This document shows positions 17,302 to 25,721 of a stretch of 37,390 nucleotides of DNA, piece after piece. The notes below the pieces were generated by a model. It ran no database searches and had not been told where the DNA came from. It saw only the letters and a list, made by a program, of their open reading frames with translations. Source of the DNA: Saprospiraceae bacterium UBA7328 (lineage in GTDB: Bacteria; Bacteroidota; Bacteroidia; Chitinophagales; Saprospiraceae). The stretch covers positions 1 to 37,390 of the forward strand of contig DKPS01000265.1 of the NCBI GenBank assembly GCA_002471345.1, given 5' to 3'. How positions within the stretch are numbered: the stretch's first letter is position 1; each line of letters opens with the position of its first letter. A program made the translations under genes and the position numbers.

Positions 17302-17883
17302 CTATTTTTCTGAATTCAAGTATCTAAGTAATTGGTCCAGGGCAGCAGCTCTGTGGCTTATCGTTTGTTTCACTTTGACAGATAGTTGGCCAAAGCTCCG
17401 TTGATAACCCTTAGGAATAAATATCGGATCATAACCAAAACCTTTGTTTCCTGTTTTGATATATCCAATTTTACCTTCACATACACCTATGAATTGATGT
17501 CTTTCGTCATTTTTGATCATGGACATTACTGTTTTAAACCTTGCAGTTCTTTTATCAGAATGTCCTAATTGTTCGAGCACTTTTTGCATGTTTTTGTTAG
17601 AATCCTTATCAGAACCAGCATACCTTGCTGTGTGTACGCCTGGCGCTCCATTTAGAGCATCTACAAGCAGCCCTGTGTCTTCTGCAATAACAGGTAAGCC
17701 TAATTTGCTCCAAACAGTCTCAGCTTTTATCCAAGCATTTTCTTCGATGGTGAGTCCGTTTTCTTCAATTTCCTCAGTCCAGTTTATTTCTTTGAGAGAA
17801 ATCAGATTTATACCAGTACCTTTTATTATCTGTTGGATCTCTTTTACCTTGTTATCATTGTGTGTTGCTAGGATTATCTTCAT
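17302..17883 (-). CDS. rdgB: RdgB/HAM1 non-canonical purine NTP pyrophosphatase
   Basis: 193 residues from the ATG at 17883 (MKIILATHNDNKVKEI). A longer in-frame start at 17922 would overlap the upstream gene and is not needed. Family motifs are the N-terminal THNDNKVKEI, GLPVIAEDTGLLVDALNGAPGVHTARYAG (substrate pocket and catalytic acidic residues), GFGYDPIFIPKGY, and SHRAAALDQLLRYL at the end. The enzyme hydrolyses dITP, ITP and XTP to monophosphates and keeps deaminated purines out of DNA and RNA. It lies 17 bases downstream of the FGE-like lipoprotein gene on the same strand, so probably on its transcript. Confidence 0.95.
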   Translation of the reverse strand: MKIILATHNDNKVKEIQQIIKGTGINLISLKEINWTEEIEENGLTIEENAWIKAETVWSKLGLPVIAEDTGLLVDALNGAPGVHTARYAGSDKDSNKNMQKVLEQLGHSDKRTARFKTVMSMIKNDERHQFIGVCEGKIGYIKTGNKGFGYDPIFIPKGYQRSFGQLSVKVKQTISHRAAALDQLLRYLNSEK

Positions 17884-17900
17884 GCTTTTTCTCAGTATCT

Positions 17901-18623
17901 TTAATTCATATCGTACACGCACCTAAATCCTAAATGATTCAAGCCACTATCGTCAGGAGTTGTTTGGTATCTCGACGGGATATATCCAGCACAGACATTA
18001 TAGTCGCATAAAAAACTTCCACCTTTTATAATGCGTTCATTTTTTAATTCGTCCCAGGTGCTAGTCCATTCCCAGACATTACCAAAGATATCATAAAGTC
18101 CTGTTTTGTTATGAGCAAATAGTCCACGTGGAGCCACTTTAATTTCATATCCATCTTTTCCTTCATCTAGATGAGGGAATATGCCCTCCCACACATTGCC
18201 AACTATTACAGAATCACCTGCTAATTGATCCCATTCGGCAGCTGTAGGGAGTCTGCCTCCTTTCCAGTTACAATAGGCACACGCATCATAGTAGCTAACC
18301 TGTGTAACAGGATAATTATCTCCAATCTTTTGTCTGCCATCTGGTTTTTCCCAATTTGCATTTTCAGCTACAACCCATTCTTTGGAGTAAGGGTCAAAGA
18401 ATCCTGACCATGCGAGACTATCAGCTGTAGTTGTATACTTTTTACTTTCTAAAAATTGTCTAAATTGACCAATTCCGACCTCATATTTATCTACTTTAAG
18501 ATTCTCAAGACTCACAGGGTTAGCTTCTTCAATAGACGTATTATGCTTGCAAGAACAAAGGATAAAGCCAATAGCTAATGATATTATAAGAACCTTAACG
18601 TAGTTTACTTTTAAAAGAATCAT
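17901..18623 (-). CDS. Formylglycine-generating enzyme-like (SUMF1) lipoprotein
   Basis: About 240 residues from ATG 18623, which yields a compact lipoprotein signal (VLIISLAIGFILCSC, Cys25); the ATG at 18668 adds only a polar leader. The body is an FGE-sulfatase domain: DKYEVGIGQFRQFLES, YPVTQVSYYDACAYCNWKGGRLPTAAEWD, NVWEWTSTW, and GGSFLCDYNVCAGYIPSRYQTTPDDSGLNHLGFRC at the end. The two cysteines in FLCDYNVC (about 206 and 211) have the C-x4-C spacing of the copper-binding pair of true FGEs, which GldJ/GldK-type relatives usually lack. It may oxidise a Cys of a partner in the periplasm, or be a structural SUMF1 relative. No sulfatase gene is in the window. Confidence 0.85.
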   Translation of the reverse strand: MILLKVNYVKVLIISLAIGFILCSCKHNTSIEEANPVSLENLKVDKYEVGIGQFRQFLESKKYTTTADSLAWSGFFDPYSKEWVVAENANWEKPDGRQKIGDNYPVTQVSYYDACAYCNWKGGRLPTAAEWDQLAGDSVIVGNVWEGIFPHLDEGKDGYEIKVAPRGLFAHNKTGLYDIFGNVWEWTSTWDELKNERIIKGGSFLCDYNVCAGYIPSRYQTTPDDSGLNHLGFRCVYDMN

Positions 18624-18689
18624 AATTGTTGGTGTAAATGTACAATTTGCACTCATATTTACATTCAATATATTATCGATTCGAAAGAG

Positions 18690-20771
18690 ATGCGTTCATC
18701 AGAAGTAGTTCTCATAATTTTGTTTTTACCACTTTTTGGTTGGTCACAAGTCAACAATGATGATTGTCTAAGTGCTCTTTTTATTTCAGACATATCTAAT
18801 TATTGTAGCCCTGTTAATGTTTTTACAAATGTAAATGCAGAAGCTTCTGTATCACCAGATGCCTCTTGCTGGGGAACTGAAGATCATGAAGCAGATGTTT
18901 GGTATGGCTTTACTCCATCTCAACCTGGAGTTTTTGTACAGCTTTTTGGAGAAGCTTCTTCTACACTTGAGACCATTAATAATAGTGCTTTAGCAATATA
19001 TCAAGGTACTTGTGGAAACCTACAAGAGATTATTTGTGGTGATGTTTCTGATGACAGAGAGGACATTGTAGAGAGAACAATGACGGAATTAGTAATTGGT
19101 AGAGTTTATTATATTCGAATTAGCAGTTCTACTGCTACAGCGGGTACATTTCAATTGTGTCTCACAGAATTTAATCCTGTCAGGACTCCAGAATCAGATT
19201 GTGGAGCAGCGGTTGTTTTATGTGACAAGTCTTCCTTTTTTATTGAAAATCTGCAGGGAGTTGGAGATTTGCCTAATGAAGTGGAGAACACTTGTATCGC
19301 TCAGGAGTTTGCTTCAGCATGGTATACATGGACAGCAAGAAACAATGGATCACTAACTTTTTCTATCACTCCAAATAATGTTAATGACCCTGAAGAAGAC
19401 CTGGATTTTGCACTTTACCGATTACCTAATGGATTGTCAGATTGTGCAAATAAAGAGCTTTTAAGATGCATGGCTTCAGGAGAAACAGGAGGACAACCTG
19501 CTAGTTTGAATGAGCCTTGTTTTGGTGCTACTGGATTGAGGAGTGGAGAATCAGATTTAGAAGAATTTGCGGGTTGTAATCCTGGTGACAACAATTTTTT
19601 AGCTCCTCTTCAAATGGTGGAAGGAGAGAGTTATGCCTTGGTAGTTAATAATTTTTCAGAATCAGGATTTGGATTCAATATTGAATTTGGTGGAACAGGA
19701 GAATTTTTAGGCCCAACTCCTCAATTCAATATTGTTGCTAACGATGGTTTTGATTGCGATAAAACTATCAATTTTACTGATATAAGTCTGGAGAACACAG
19801 ATCAAATAATTGGGTATTCTTGGAACTTTGGCGAAGGAGCAAACCCTTTATTTATGGATGGTCCAGGACCTCATGATGTATTATATGAATCATTTGGAAC
19901 AAAGAGGGTAGCTCTGACAGTGGAGACATTAAGGGGGTGTACAAGTACGGAAATATTAGAATTTGAGGTGGCAGCATGTTGTGCTGACAATTCCACTTTA
20001 GCTATCGATAACCAAAGCTTTGATTTGATCTGTGCCGGTGTGCCGCAAGGTTCTATAGAAGCTATTGGTACTGGAGGGCTTCCAGAATATCTCTACAATA
20101 TAAATGGCGAGGGATTTCAGCCATCACCAATCTATAATGGACTTTTAGCAGGTGATTTTACACTCACTATTCAAGATAGAAAAGGTTGTGAAATAAGCCA
20201 AAACGTTACCCTTAGTGAGCCTCCTCCACTCATTGTACAAGTGTCTGAAGATGATAGTATAGATCTTGGATTTTCTCTACAATTGAATTCTGATTACATG
20301 CCTCCGGAAAGAATGGTAGTATACGATTGGGGACCTGTAGCTGGGCTCTCATGCTCTGATTGTCCGGCCCCGACGGCTACTCCGCCTGGTACAACAACTT
20401 ACATTCTTACCATTACTGATCAAGATGGATGTACAGCCACCGATGCTGTTAATCTTTTTACACCAATAATTAGACCTATAGAGTCGCCCAATATTATTAG
20501 TCTTTCTTCGATAAATCAACAGAACGAGTTTTTATGGATAAGTGCTAATGTAGCATTAATCAGTGTCGACAGATATAGAGTTTATGACCGATTTGGCAAT
20601 ATCATTTATCAGGTGAATGATGTCCTTTTTGATGATTCTCCATTTCAAGGTTGGGATGGAACTATTAATGGAATTGATGTAAATCCTGGAGTGTATATTT
20701 GGATGGCTGAAGTCACATTCGTTGATAATGTTACTTTGACTTATCATGGAGACGTAACTGTGGTCAAATGA
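18690..20771 (+). CDS. T9SS-exported protein with type B (gliding motility-associated) C-terminal domain
   Basis: A 693-residue protein with a signal peptide (about 1-20, ending FGWSQ). Two related beta domains follow (about 20-160 and 165-345), each with an EADVWYGFTPSQPG or ASAWYTWTARNNG type core and a closing YYIRISSS or YALVVNN segment, like pre-peptidase or lectin-like modules. Next is a PKD-like domain (about 350-430, IGYSWNFGEGANP). A SprB-type repeat region follows (about 440-600), with many Cys pairs. The C-terminal 90 residues form the type B sorting domain: RYRVYDRFGNIIYQ, FQGWDGTINGIDVNPGVYIWMAEV. Such proteins are exported by the type IX system and held on the surface. Its last codon overlaps the lptC start (ATGA at 20768), so translation is coupled. 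Confidence 0.93.
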   Translation: MRSSEVVLIILFLPLFGWSQVNNDDCLSALFISDISNYCSPVNVFTNVNAEASVSPDASCWGTEDHEADVWYGFTPSQPGVFVQLFGEASSTLETINNSALAIYQGTCGNLQEIICGDVSDDREDIVERTMTELVIGRVYYIRISSSTATAGTFQLCLTEFNPVRTPESDCGAAVVLCDKSSFFIENLQGVGDLPNEVENTCIAQEFASAWYTWTARNNGSLTFSITPNNVNDPEEDLDFALYRLPNGLSDCANKELLRCMASGETGGQPASLNEPCFGATGLRSGESDLEEFAGCNPGDNNFLAPLQMVEGESYALVVNNFSESGFGFNIEFGGTGEFLGPTPQFNIVANDGFDCDKTINFTDISLENTDQIIGYSWNFGEGANPLFMDGPGPHDVLYESFGTKRVALTVETLRGCTSTEILEFEVAACCADNSTLAIDNQSFDLICAGVPQGSIEAIGTGGLPEYLYNINGEGFQPSPIYNGLLAGDFTLTIQDRKGCEISQNVTLSEPPPLIVQVSEDDSIDLGFSLQLNSDYMPPERMVVYDWGPVAGLSCSDCPAPTATPPGTTTYILTITDQDGCTATDAVNLFTPIIRPIESPNIISLSSINQQNEFLWISANVALISVDRYRVYDRFGNIIYQVNDVLFDDSPFQGWDGTINGIDVNPGVYIWMAEVTFVDNVTLTYHGDVTVVK

Positions 20772-21337
20772 AAAATTGCTCTATTATAATTTATCTCTCT
20801 TTAATTTTTTCGCTCTTTTGTCGGTGTAAAGAACCCCTAGATGAAATCGTATCCGAAGAAGGACAAGTCGATCCTGGAATTGAAATTGTTGATAGCGTTT
20901 ATATGACGCGTATAGATTCTACAGGGCTATTATTTGAATTGACAAGTCCGCGGATGATAGTATCATTTACAGATAATTCAACTAATGAGGAATATCCTGC
21001 TGGACTAGATATCGTATTTCACAACAAGTCTAATAATAGCAAATCTTTGATATCTGCTGATTATGCTTTTGTGGATGAGAATGGATTGACAACAATAAAA
21101 GGAGATGTACTTATTCAAAGTGAGAAGGGCGATCGTCTGGAGACATCACATTTGTTGTGGGATCAGCAGTTTAGAACTTTGCAATCGGAAAAAATGATTC
21201 GATTAATCCAAGCCACAGGAGATACTACTTTTGGCTTTGGACTTAATGCAAATGAAGATTTTTCCAGGTTCCAAATCAAAAACGGATATGCAGGAAAGGT
21301 AAAATTTGATGATTTGAAATCCCAATTAGGACTTTGA
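20768..21337 (+). CDS. lptC: LptC, LPS-transport periplasmic/inner membrane protein
   Basis: A 189-residue protein with an N-terminal hydrophobic segment that ends in Cys (SLIFSLFCRC, Cys18 or Cys20), possibly a lipoprotein form, as is common for LptC in Bacteroidota. The OstA-like beta-jellyroll follows: SADYAFVDENGLTTIKGDVLI, GDRLETSHLLWDQQFRTLQSE and GFGLNANEDFSRFQIKN. LptC receives LPS from LptBFG and passes it to LptA. The gene overlaps the upstream T9SS cargo gene by 4 bases, and the CNNM/CorC gene follows. An LptC-CNNM pair is a typical Bacteroidota neighbourhood. Confidence 0.9.
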   Translation: MKNCSIIIYLSLIFSLFCRCKEPLDEIVSEEGQVDPGIEIVDSVYMTRIDSTGLLFELTSPRMIVSFTDNSTNEEYPAGLDIVFHNKSNNSKSLISADYAFVDENGLTTIKGDVLIQSEKGDRLETSHLLWDQQFRTLQSEKMIRLIQATGDTTFGFGLNANEDFSRFQIKNGYAGKVKFDDLKSQLGL

Positions 21338-21428
21338 GAATAAAAATAGAAGACAAATTCATTTTCCTACTATTTCATCATTCAGTTCTATCTTTTGAAA
21401 CCCTATCTTTGCTTCATCAAAATATTCG

Positions 21429-22697
21429 ATGTTATTTTTTTTAATCTTATTGTTTTTGGCTTTATCAGCTTTCTTTTCAGGAAGTGAAATTGCTTTTGTA
21501 TCCGCGAATAAACTCAATGTTGAAATTAAACGCAACAAAGGGTCCCGAAGAGGTAACATTCTAGGCCAATTGTTTGATAATCCATCAGAGTTTTTAGGCG
21601 CAATGCTTGTCGGAAATAATGTTGCTTTAGTGGTGTTCACCTATTTGATGACTCAACTCATGGAGCCTTTTTTCTTGACCATTGTTCAAAATGAAATTGT
21701 TCTTCTTCTCATTAATACCCTGATCATCACTTTAATAGTTTTAGTCTTTGGGGAATATCTGCCTAAAACTTTGTTTAGACTTTATGCCAATGAGGTTCTT
21801 TATAATCTGAGTTATCTTTTAAAGATCTTTAAAGTGATTCTTAAATTACCTACATGGCTCATGATTAAATTAACCAATCTTATGTTGAGATGGTTTGTGA
21901 AATCTCCTGCTGAGAACATTAGTATGGCACTGAATAGACTGGATCTGCAAAACTACATGGAGGATACCATAAGCAGTTTTAATGAGGAGATTGATCAAGA
22001 AATATTTACCAATGCCTTAAATCTCAATCAGTTAAAAGTGAGGGACTGTATGGTGCCCCGAATGGAAATAATAGAAGCTGATAAATCAAATAGTGTTGAT
22101 GACATCCTCAAATTATTTAAAGAGACTAACGTATCTAGAATACTGGTAACCAATGGAGATATAGACAACGTTATAGGATACATTCATCACCAAAAATTAC
22201 TGAATAACCCCAAATCTGTAAAGCCTCTGATAATGGATATTATGTTAGTACCAGATGCGATGAATGCTCAAGATCTAATGTTTAAATTCATAAAAGAAAA
22301 CAATAATATTGCTTGTGTTGTGGATGAATTTGGCGGTACAGCTGGAGTGATCACATTAGAAGATGTATTAGAAGAAATTTTTGGTGATATCGAGGATGAG
22401 TATGATATCGAAGATCATATAGAAAGGCAGATAAGCGAGACAGAATTTTTGTTTTCTGGAAGATTAGAAATAGATGACCTCAATGATAAATTTGATCAAC
22501 TTTCTTTTCCTGAAGGAGAATATCAAACGCTATCAGGCTTTTTGGTGATGTCCACAGGAAATATTCCAGAAAAGGAAGGTGAAGTTTGGGAAATTGACAA
22601 TTATAAATTTGTGATTGAAAAACTAAGTGACACTAAAATCGAGACAGTAAGGGTATTCATAAACCAAAAAGCAAAAGATATAGAAAGTACTTTATAA
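21429..22697 (+). CDS. CNNM/CorC-type transporter (hemolysin family)
   Basis: A 422-residue protein. A CNNM transmembrane domain (about 1-170) starts MLFFLILLFLALSAFFSGSEIAFVSANK, with the SGSEIA signature, and contains ALVVFTYLMTQLMEP and FGEYLPKTLFR. A CBS pair covers about 200-325 (VRDCMVPRMEIIEADKSNSV, NNIACVVDEFGGTAGVITLEDVLEEIFGDIEDEYD). The CorC/HlyC-type C-terminal domain (about 335-415, FLFSGRLEIDDLNDKF) completes it. Family members are associated with magnesium or cobalt efflux. The older name hemolysin is historical. The last 6 bases overlap the end of smpB on the other strand. Transport substrate is inferred from the family. Confidence 0.95.
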   Translation: MLFFLILLFLALSAFFSGSEIAFVSANKLNVEIKRNKGSRRGNILGQLFDNPSEFLGAMLVGNNVALVVFTYLMTQLMEPFFLTIVQNEIVLLLINTLIITLIVLVFGEYLPKTLFRLYANEVLYNLSYLLKIFKVILKLPTWLMIKLTNLMLRWFVKSPAENISMALNRLDLQNYMEDTISSFNEEIDQEIFTNALNLNQLKVRDCMVPRMEIIEADKSNSVDDILKLFKETNVSRILVTNGDIDNVIGYIHHQKLLNNPKSVKPLIMDIMLVPDAMNAQDLMFKFIKENNNIACVVDEFGGTAGVITLEDVLEEIFGDIEDEYDIEDHIERQISETEFLFSGRLEIDDLNDKFDQLSFPEGEYQTLSGFLVMSTGNIPEKEGEVWEIDNYKFVIEKLSDTKIETVRVFINQKAKDIESTL

Positions 22698-23147
22698 GCT
22701 AATTTTCTTAATCCTGTCGAGATCTCTCTTTTGATCTTTAGATCTTATTGATTCTCTTTTATCATAAGACTTCTTTCCTTGAGCTACATGTATCTCAACT
22801 TTTATCATTCCCCTTTCACTTAAATAAATACGGTAAGGAATGACTGAGTTGCCTTTTTCTTTCACTCTTCGCTCTATTTTTTTTAACTCTGTTTTTTTGA
22901 GTAAGAGCTTTCTATCTCGCCTTGTTTCATGATTGTGTACATTACCAAATGGATATTCGGCTATGTACAGACTTTTGATAAATAGCTCTCCATTTTTATA
23001 TATACAATAGGCATCTGTCAAATTTGCTAGCCCAGATTTTATAGACTTCACTTCAGTACCTACTAATGTGATTCCAGCTTCATAGGATTGCAAAAAATGG
23101 TACTCAAATTTTGCTTTTCTATTTTTTATTTCTTTAAAGTCTTTCAC
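22692..23147 (-). CDS. smpB: SmpB, tmRNA-binding protein of trans-translation
   Basis: A 151-residue protein covering the whole SmpB family. It begins MKDFKEIKNRKAKFEYHFLQSYEAGI and has the conserved VGTEVKSIKSGLANLTDAYC and SLYIAEYPFGNVHNHETRRDRKLLLKK segments. It ends with the basic tail GKKSYDKRESIRSKDQKRD that occupies the mRNA channel. SmpB brings tmRNA to stalled ribosomes. The gene converges on the CNNM gene with a 6-base overlap of coding ends. No tmRNA gene (ssrA) is visible in the window. Confidence 0.97.
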   Translation of the reverse strand: MKDFKEIKNRKAKFEYHFLQSYEAGITLVGTEVKSIKSGLANLTDAYCIYKNGELFIKSLYIAEYPFGNVHNHETRRDRKLLLKKTELKKIERRVKEKGNSVIPYRIYLSERGMIKVEIHVAQGKKSYDKRESIRSKDQKRDLDRIKKISL

Positions 23148-23185
23148 GTTTTGTGCCTCTTTCTACAATGCTAAAAATTAATATG

Positions 23186-25402
23186 CTAAGGTCTATTTAT
23201 TGAGCTGCTTCCATCATTGTCACGACCTCCTTTTTTGAGTTTTTCGTTCAAAAAGCTTGTCATTTTAGTGTAAAGATGAAGCCTAGCGTTGTCTCCAAAA
23301 ATCCCATGATTTCTTCCAGGATAAGAATAGGTGTCATATTGTTTGTTGGCTTTTATTAACGCTCCTGCCATTTCCATAGAGTTCTGGAAGTGAACATTGT
23401 CATCCGTACTACCATGTACTAAAAGATAATTTCCTTTCAATCTATCAGCAAAATATACAGGAGAATTTTCAGCATATCCTTTTTGATTTTCTTCTTCTGT
23501 ACGCATATATCTTTCGGTATAAATGGAGTCATACCACCTCCAACTCGTGACAGGGGCAACAGCAATTGCAGCCTTAAATACATCGTTTCCTTTAAGCAAA
23601 CAAAGTGAAGACATATATCCACCATAACTCCATCCAAAAATTCCTATTCTACTTGGATCAGTAAAATTCAGCTTTCCTAGATACTTTGCAGCTTCAATTT
23701 GATCAATAGTCTCTTTATGTCCTAATTGGAGATAAGTAGATTTTTTAAATTCTTCACCTCTTGCCCCAGTTCCTCTGTTATCTACACATGCTACTACATA
23801 TCCTTGCTGAGCAAGCATCTGAAACCACCAATAATTTGTCCCCCTCCAACTGTCCATAACTTGCTGACTTCCTGGTCCGCCGTATAAATACATGAATACT
23901 GGATACTTATTATTCTCATTGAAATTTGGTGGTTTTATCATCCATCCATTTAGCTGTACATTTTCAGAAGTATTGAATGAAAAGAATTCCATTGATTGCA
24001 CTTCATTTTCAGTTTGAAGAGGTGCTATCTGTTTGTTTTCTTCAAGTATTCGAAGTTTTTTACCGTTTCTATCTCTTACAGTATATACTGGAGCAGTATT
24101 AATACTACTATACGTCATGGTATGATAATCCATTGTACTGCTAAACCTGCCAGAATTGACACCTACCTGTTTTGATAAATTTTTCTTTCGTTTCCCACTC
24201 AGATTTACTCTATATATTTCTCGTTGCATAGGAGAAAGTTCAGCCGCCTGATAAAATATCTCGCCTCTTTCTTCATTTATACCATAAAAGTTAGTTACAT
24301 CATATTCTCCACTTGTAATAGCTCTTAACTCCTCTCCTTTCATATTATAAAGATAGATATGATTAAAACCACTTTTTTCACTTGTCCAGATGAACTCTCT
24401 TCCATTTTTAAGAAATGTCAAATTATTAGTGATGTCTATGTAGAACTTGTTTTTTTCATCTAACATAATTTCAGAATTACCTGAAAGAGCATCTACAGCA
24501 TATAATTGTAAATGGTTTTGATGGCGATTCATTTTAAAGACACATAGCGTATTCGGGTCTTGAGTCCATTTTACTCTCGGTATGTACATGTCATCCAAGT
24601 TGCCTATCTCGGCATCTATAATTTTTTCACTTTTCAGATTGTACATATGAACTGAAACCTTGCTGTTTTCTTGCCCTACTTTGGGGTATTTGAAAGTCTC
24701 ATATCTGGGATACAAACCACCTTCATGATGAGTCATAGTAAACTCTTTTACATCGGATTCATCAAATCTGATGTATGCTATTTTTCTGCTGTCAGGTGAC
24801 CACCAGAATGCTTTTACAATGCTAAATTCTTCTTCATATACCCAATCCGTAGAACCATTGATTATTGCATTTTTTGATCCATCACTGGTGATTGGAAGGG
24901 TAGTGCCATTGTTAGTATCAAAATAATAAAGATCGTTTTTCCAAACATAGGCTACCATACTCGCATCAGGTGAAAGGGTAGCATTCATGATTTTATCTTC
25001 TTCATAAACCGACCTAAGTGAGCCAGTTACAAAGTCATACACATGAACATATTCCTCAGAAGATCTTCGATATATTGATTTTCTGTCAGAACGTAATAAG
25101 AGTTTTTTCTCATTCTTACTGAATTCATATGAGCTTAAATTGCCATTGAAACCAGACTTGCCTTTCAAAGTAGTTATATCTAAAAGCATATCTACTTGTT
25201 TGCCAGTTGTGATATCGTATTTATTTATCCTTTCATCTTCTAATCGAGTGTAATGTTTTCCATCTTTTAAAAATTTAAAACCAGGTACACCTTTGGTTTG
25301 AAATTTTCCATCCTTCCATATTTCTTCAAGAGTAATGGACTGTTGGGACTGAACTATTGTGGTCATCATCAGTATGCTAAATAAAGCCAATAGAATTTTC
25401 AT
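23186..25402 (-). CDS. Dipeptidyl peptidase IV-type S9 peptidase
   Basis: A 738-residue protein, the normal length for bacterial DPP-IV, with a cleavable signal peptide (LLALFSILMMTTIVQSQ). The N-terminal propeller carries the double-Glu motif DWVYEEEF (around 190) that anchors the free N-terminus of the substrate. The hydrolase domain has the Ser nucleophile in GWSYGGY (592), Asp in HGSTDDNVHF (667) and His in RNHGIF (699). The enzyme removes X-Pro or X-Ala dipeptides, a periplasmic step of peptide use. It is a single gene, with a predicted -7 promoter element just upstream. Confidence 0.95.
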   Translation of the reverse strand: MKILLALFSILMMTTIVQSQQSITLEEIWKDGKFQTKGVPGFKFLKDGKHYTRLEDERINKYDITTGKQVDMLLDITTLKGKSGFNGNLSSYEFSKNEKKLLLRSDRKSIYRRSSEEYVHVYDFVTGSLRSVYEEDKIMNATLSPDASMVAYVWKNDLYYFDTNNGTTLPITSDGSKNAIINGSTDWVYEEEFSIVKAFWWSPDSRKIAYIRFDESDVKEFTMTHHEGGLYPRYETFKYPKVGQENSKVSVHMYNLKSEKIIDAEIGNLDDMYIPRVKWTQDPNTLCVFKMNRHQNHLQLYAVDALSGNSEIMLDEKNKFYIDITNNLTFLKNGREFIWTSEKSGFNHIYLYNMKGEELRAITSGEYDVTNFYGINEERGEIFYQAAELSPMQREIYRVNLSGKRKKNLSKQVGVNSGRFSSTMDYHTMTYSSINTAPVYTVRDRNGKKLRILEENKQIAPLQTENEVQSMEFFSFNTSENVQLNGWMIKPPNFNENNKYPVFMYLYGGPGSQQVMDSWRGTNYWWFQMLAQQGYVVACVDNRGTGARGEEFKKSTYLQLGHKETIDQIEAAKYLGKLNFTDPSRIGIFGWSYGGYMSSLCLLKGNDVFKAAIAVAPVTSWRWYDSIYTERYMRTEEENQKGYAENSPVYFADRLKGNYLLVHGSTDDNVHFQNSMEMAGALIKANKQYDTYSYPGRNHGIFGDNARLHLYTKMTSFLNEKLKKGGRDNDGSSSINRP

Positions 25403-25721
25403 AATAGATAAAGATTATAATCTTAAAGATCAACAAATGTAAGATGTCTGTGATTAAAAGGCAGGAGTATTTCAAAATCTAAAATCTACAAATTCTCGTG
25501 GTAATTTTAGGGGTTATAACAGCTACTCATCAAAATTGTAACATTACTACAGATACAAGACCACATAAACATTGATTATATATTTTACATAGTCCTAATT
25601 TAGAGATAATTCCATTGTTATTTCAATATAATATGGCCAGTTAAAGACGCTCCAGTTGTTTGTTTGACAAAGCAGATATTGCATGATTTATAGGACTTTT
25701 GCGGATAGAGTGGAGCGGGTC
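25403..25721. other. Intergenic region between DPP-IV gene and the cysteine desulfurase-like gene
   Basis: About 320 bases with no open frame that I can support. It must hold the promoter for the reverse-strand DPP-IV gene (see the -7 element at 25434-25441) and the transcription end of the reverse-strand PLP enzyme gene. I see no clear hairpin with a T-tract. Confidence 0.6.
25434..25441 (-). promoter_or_regulatory. Predicted -7 element for the DPP-IV gene
   Basis: On the reverse strand this reads TACATTTG, an exact match to TAnnTTTG, ending 31 bases upstream of the ATG at 25402. No good TTTG element is found 19-21 bases further upstream, so the call rests on the -7 element and position only. 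Confidence 0.35.

Noticed and set aside
23437..23637. Same-strand out-of-frame ORF inside the DPP-IV gene
   Set aside because: It is embedded in a conserved catalytic region of a clear gene and has no protein-like features of its own.
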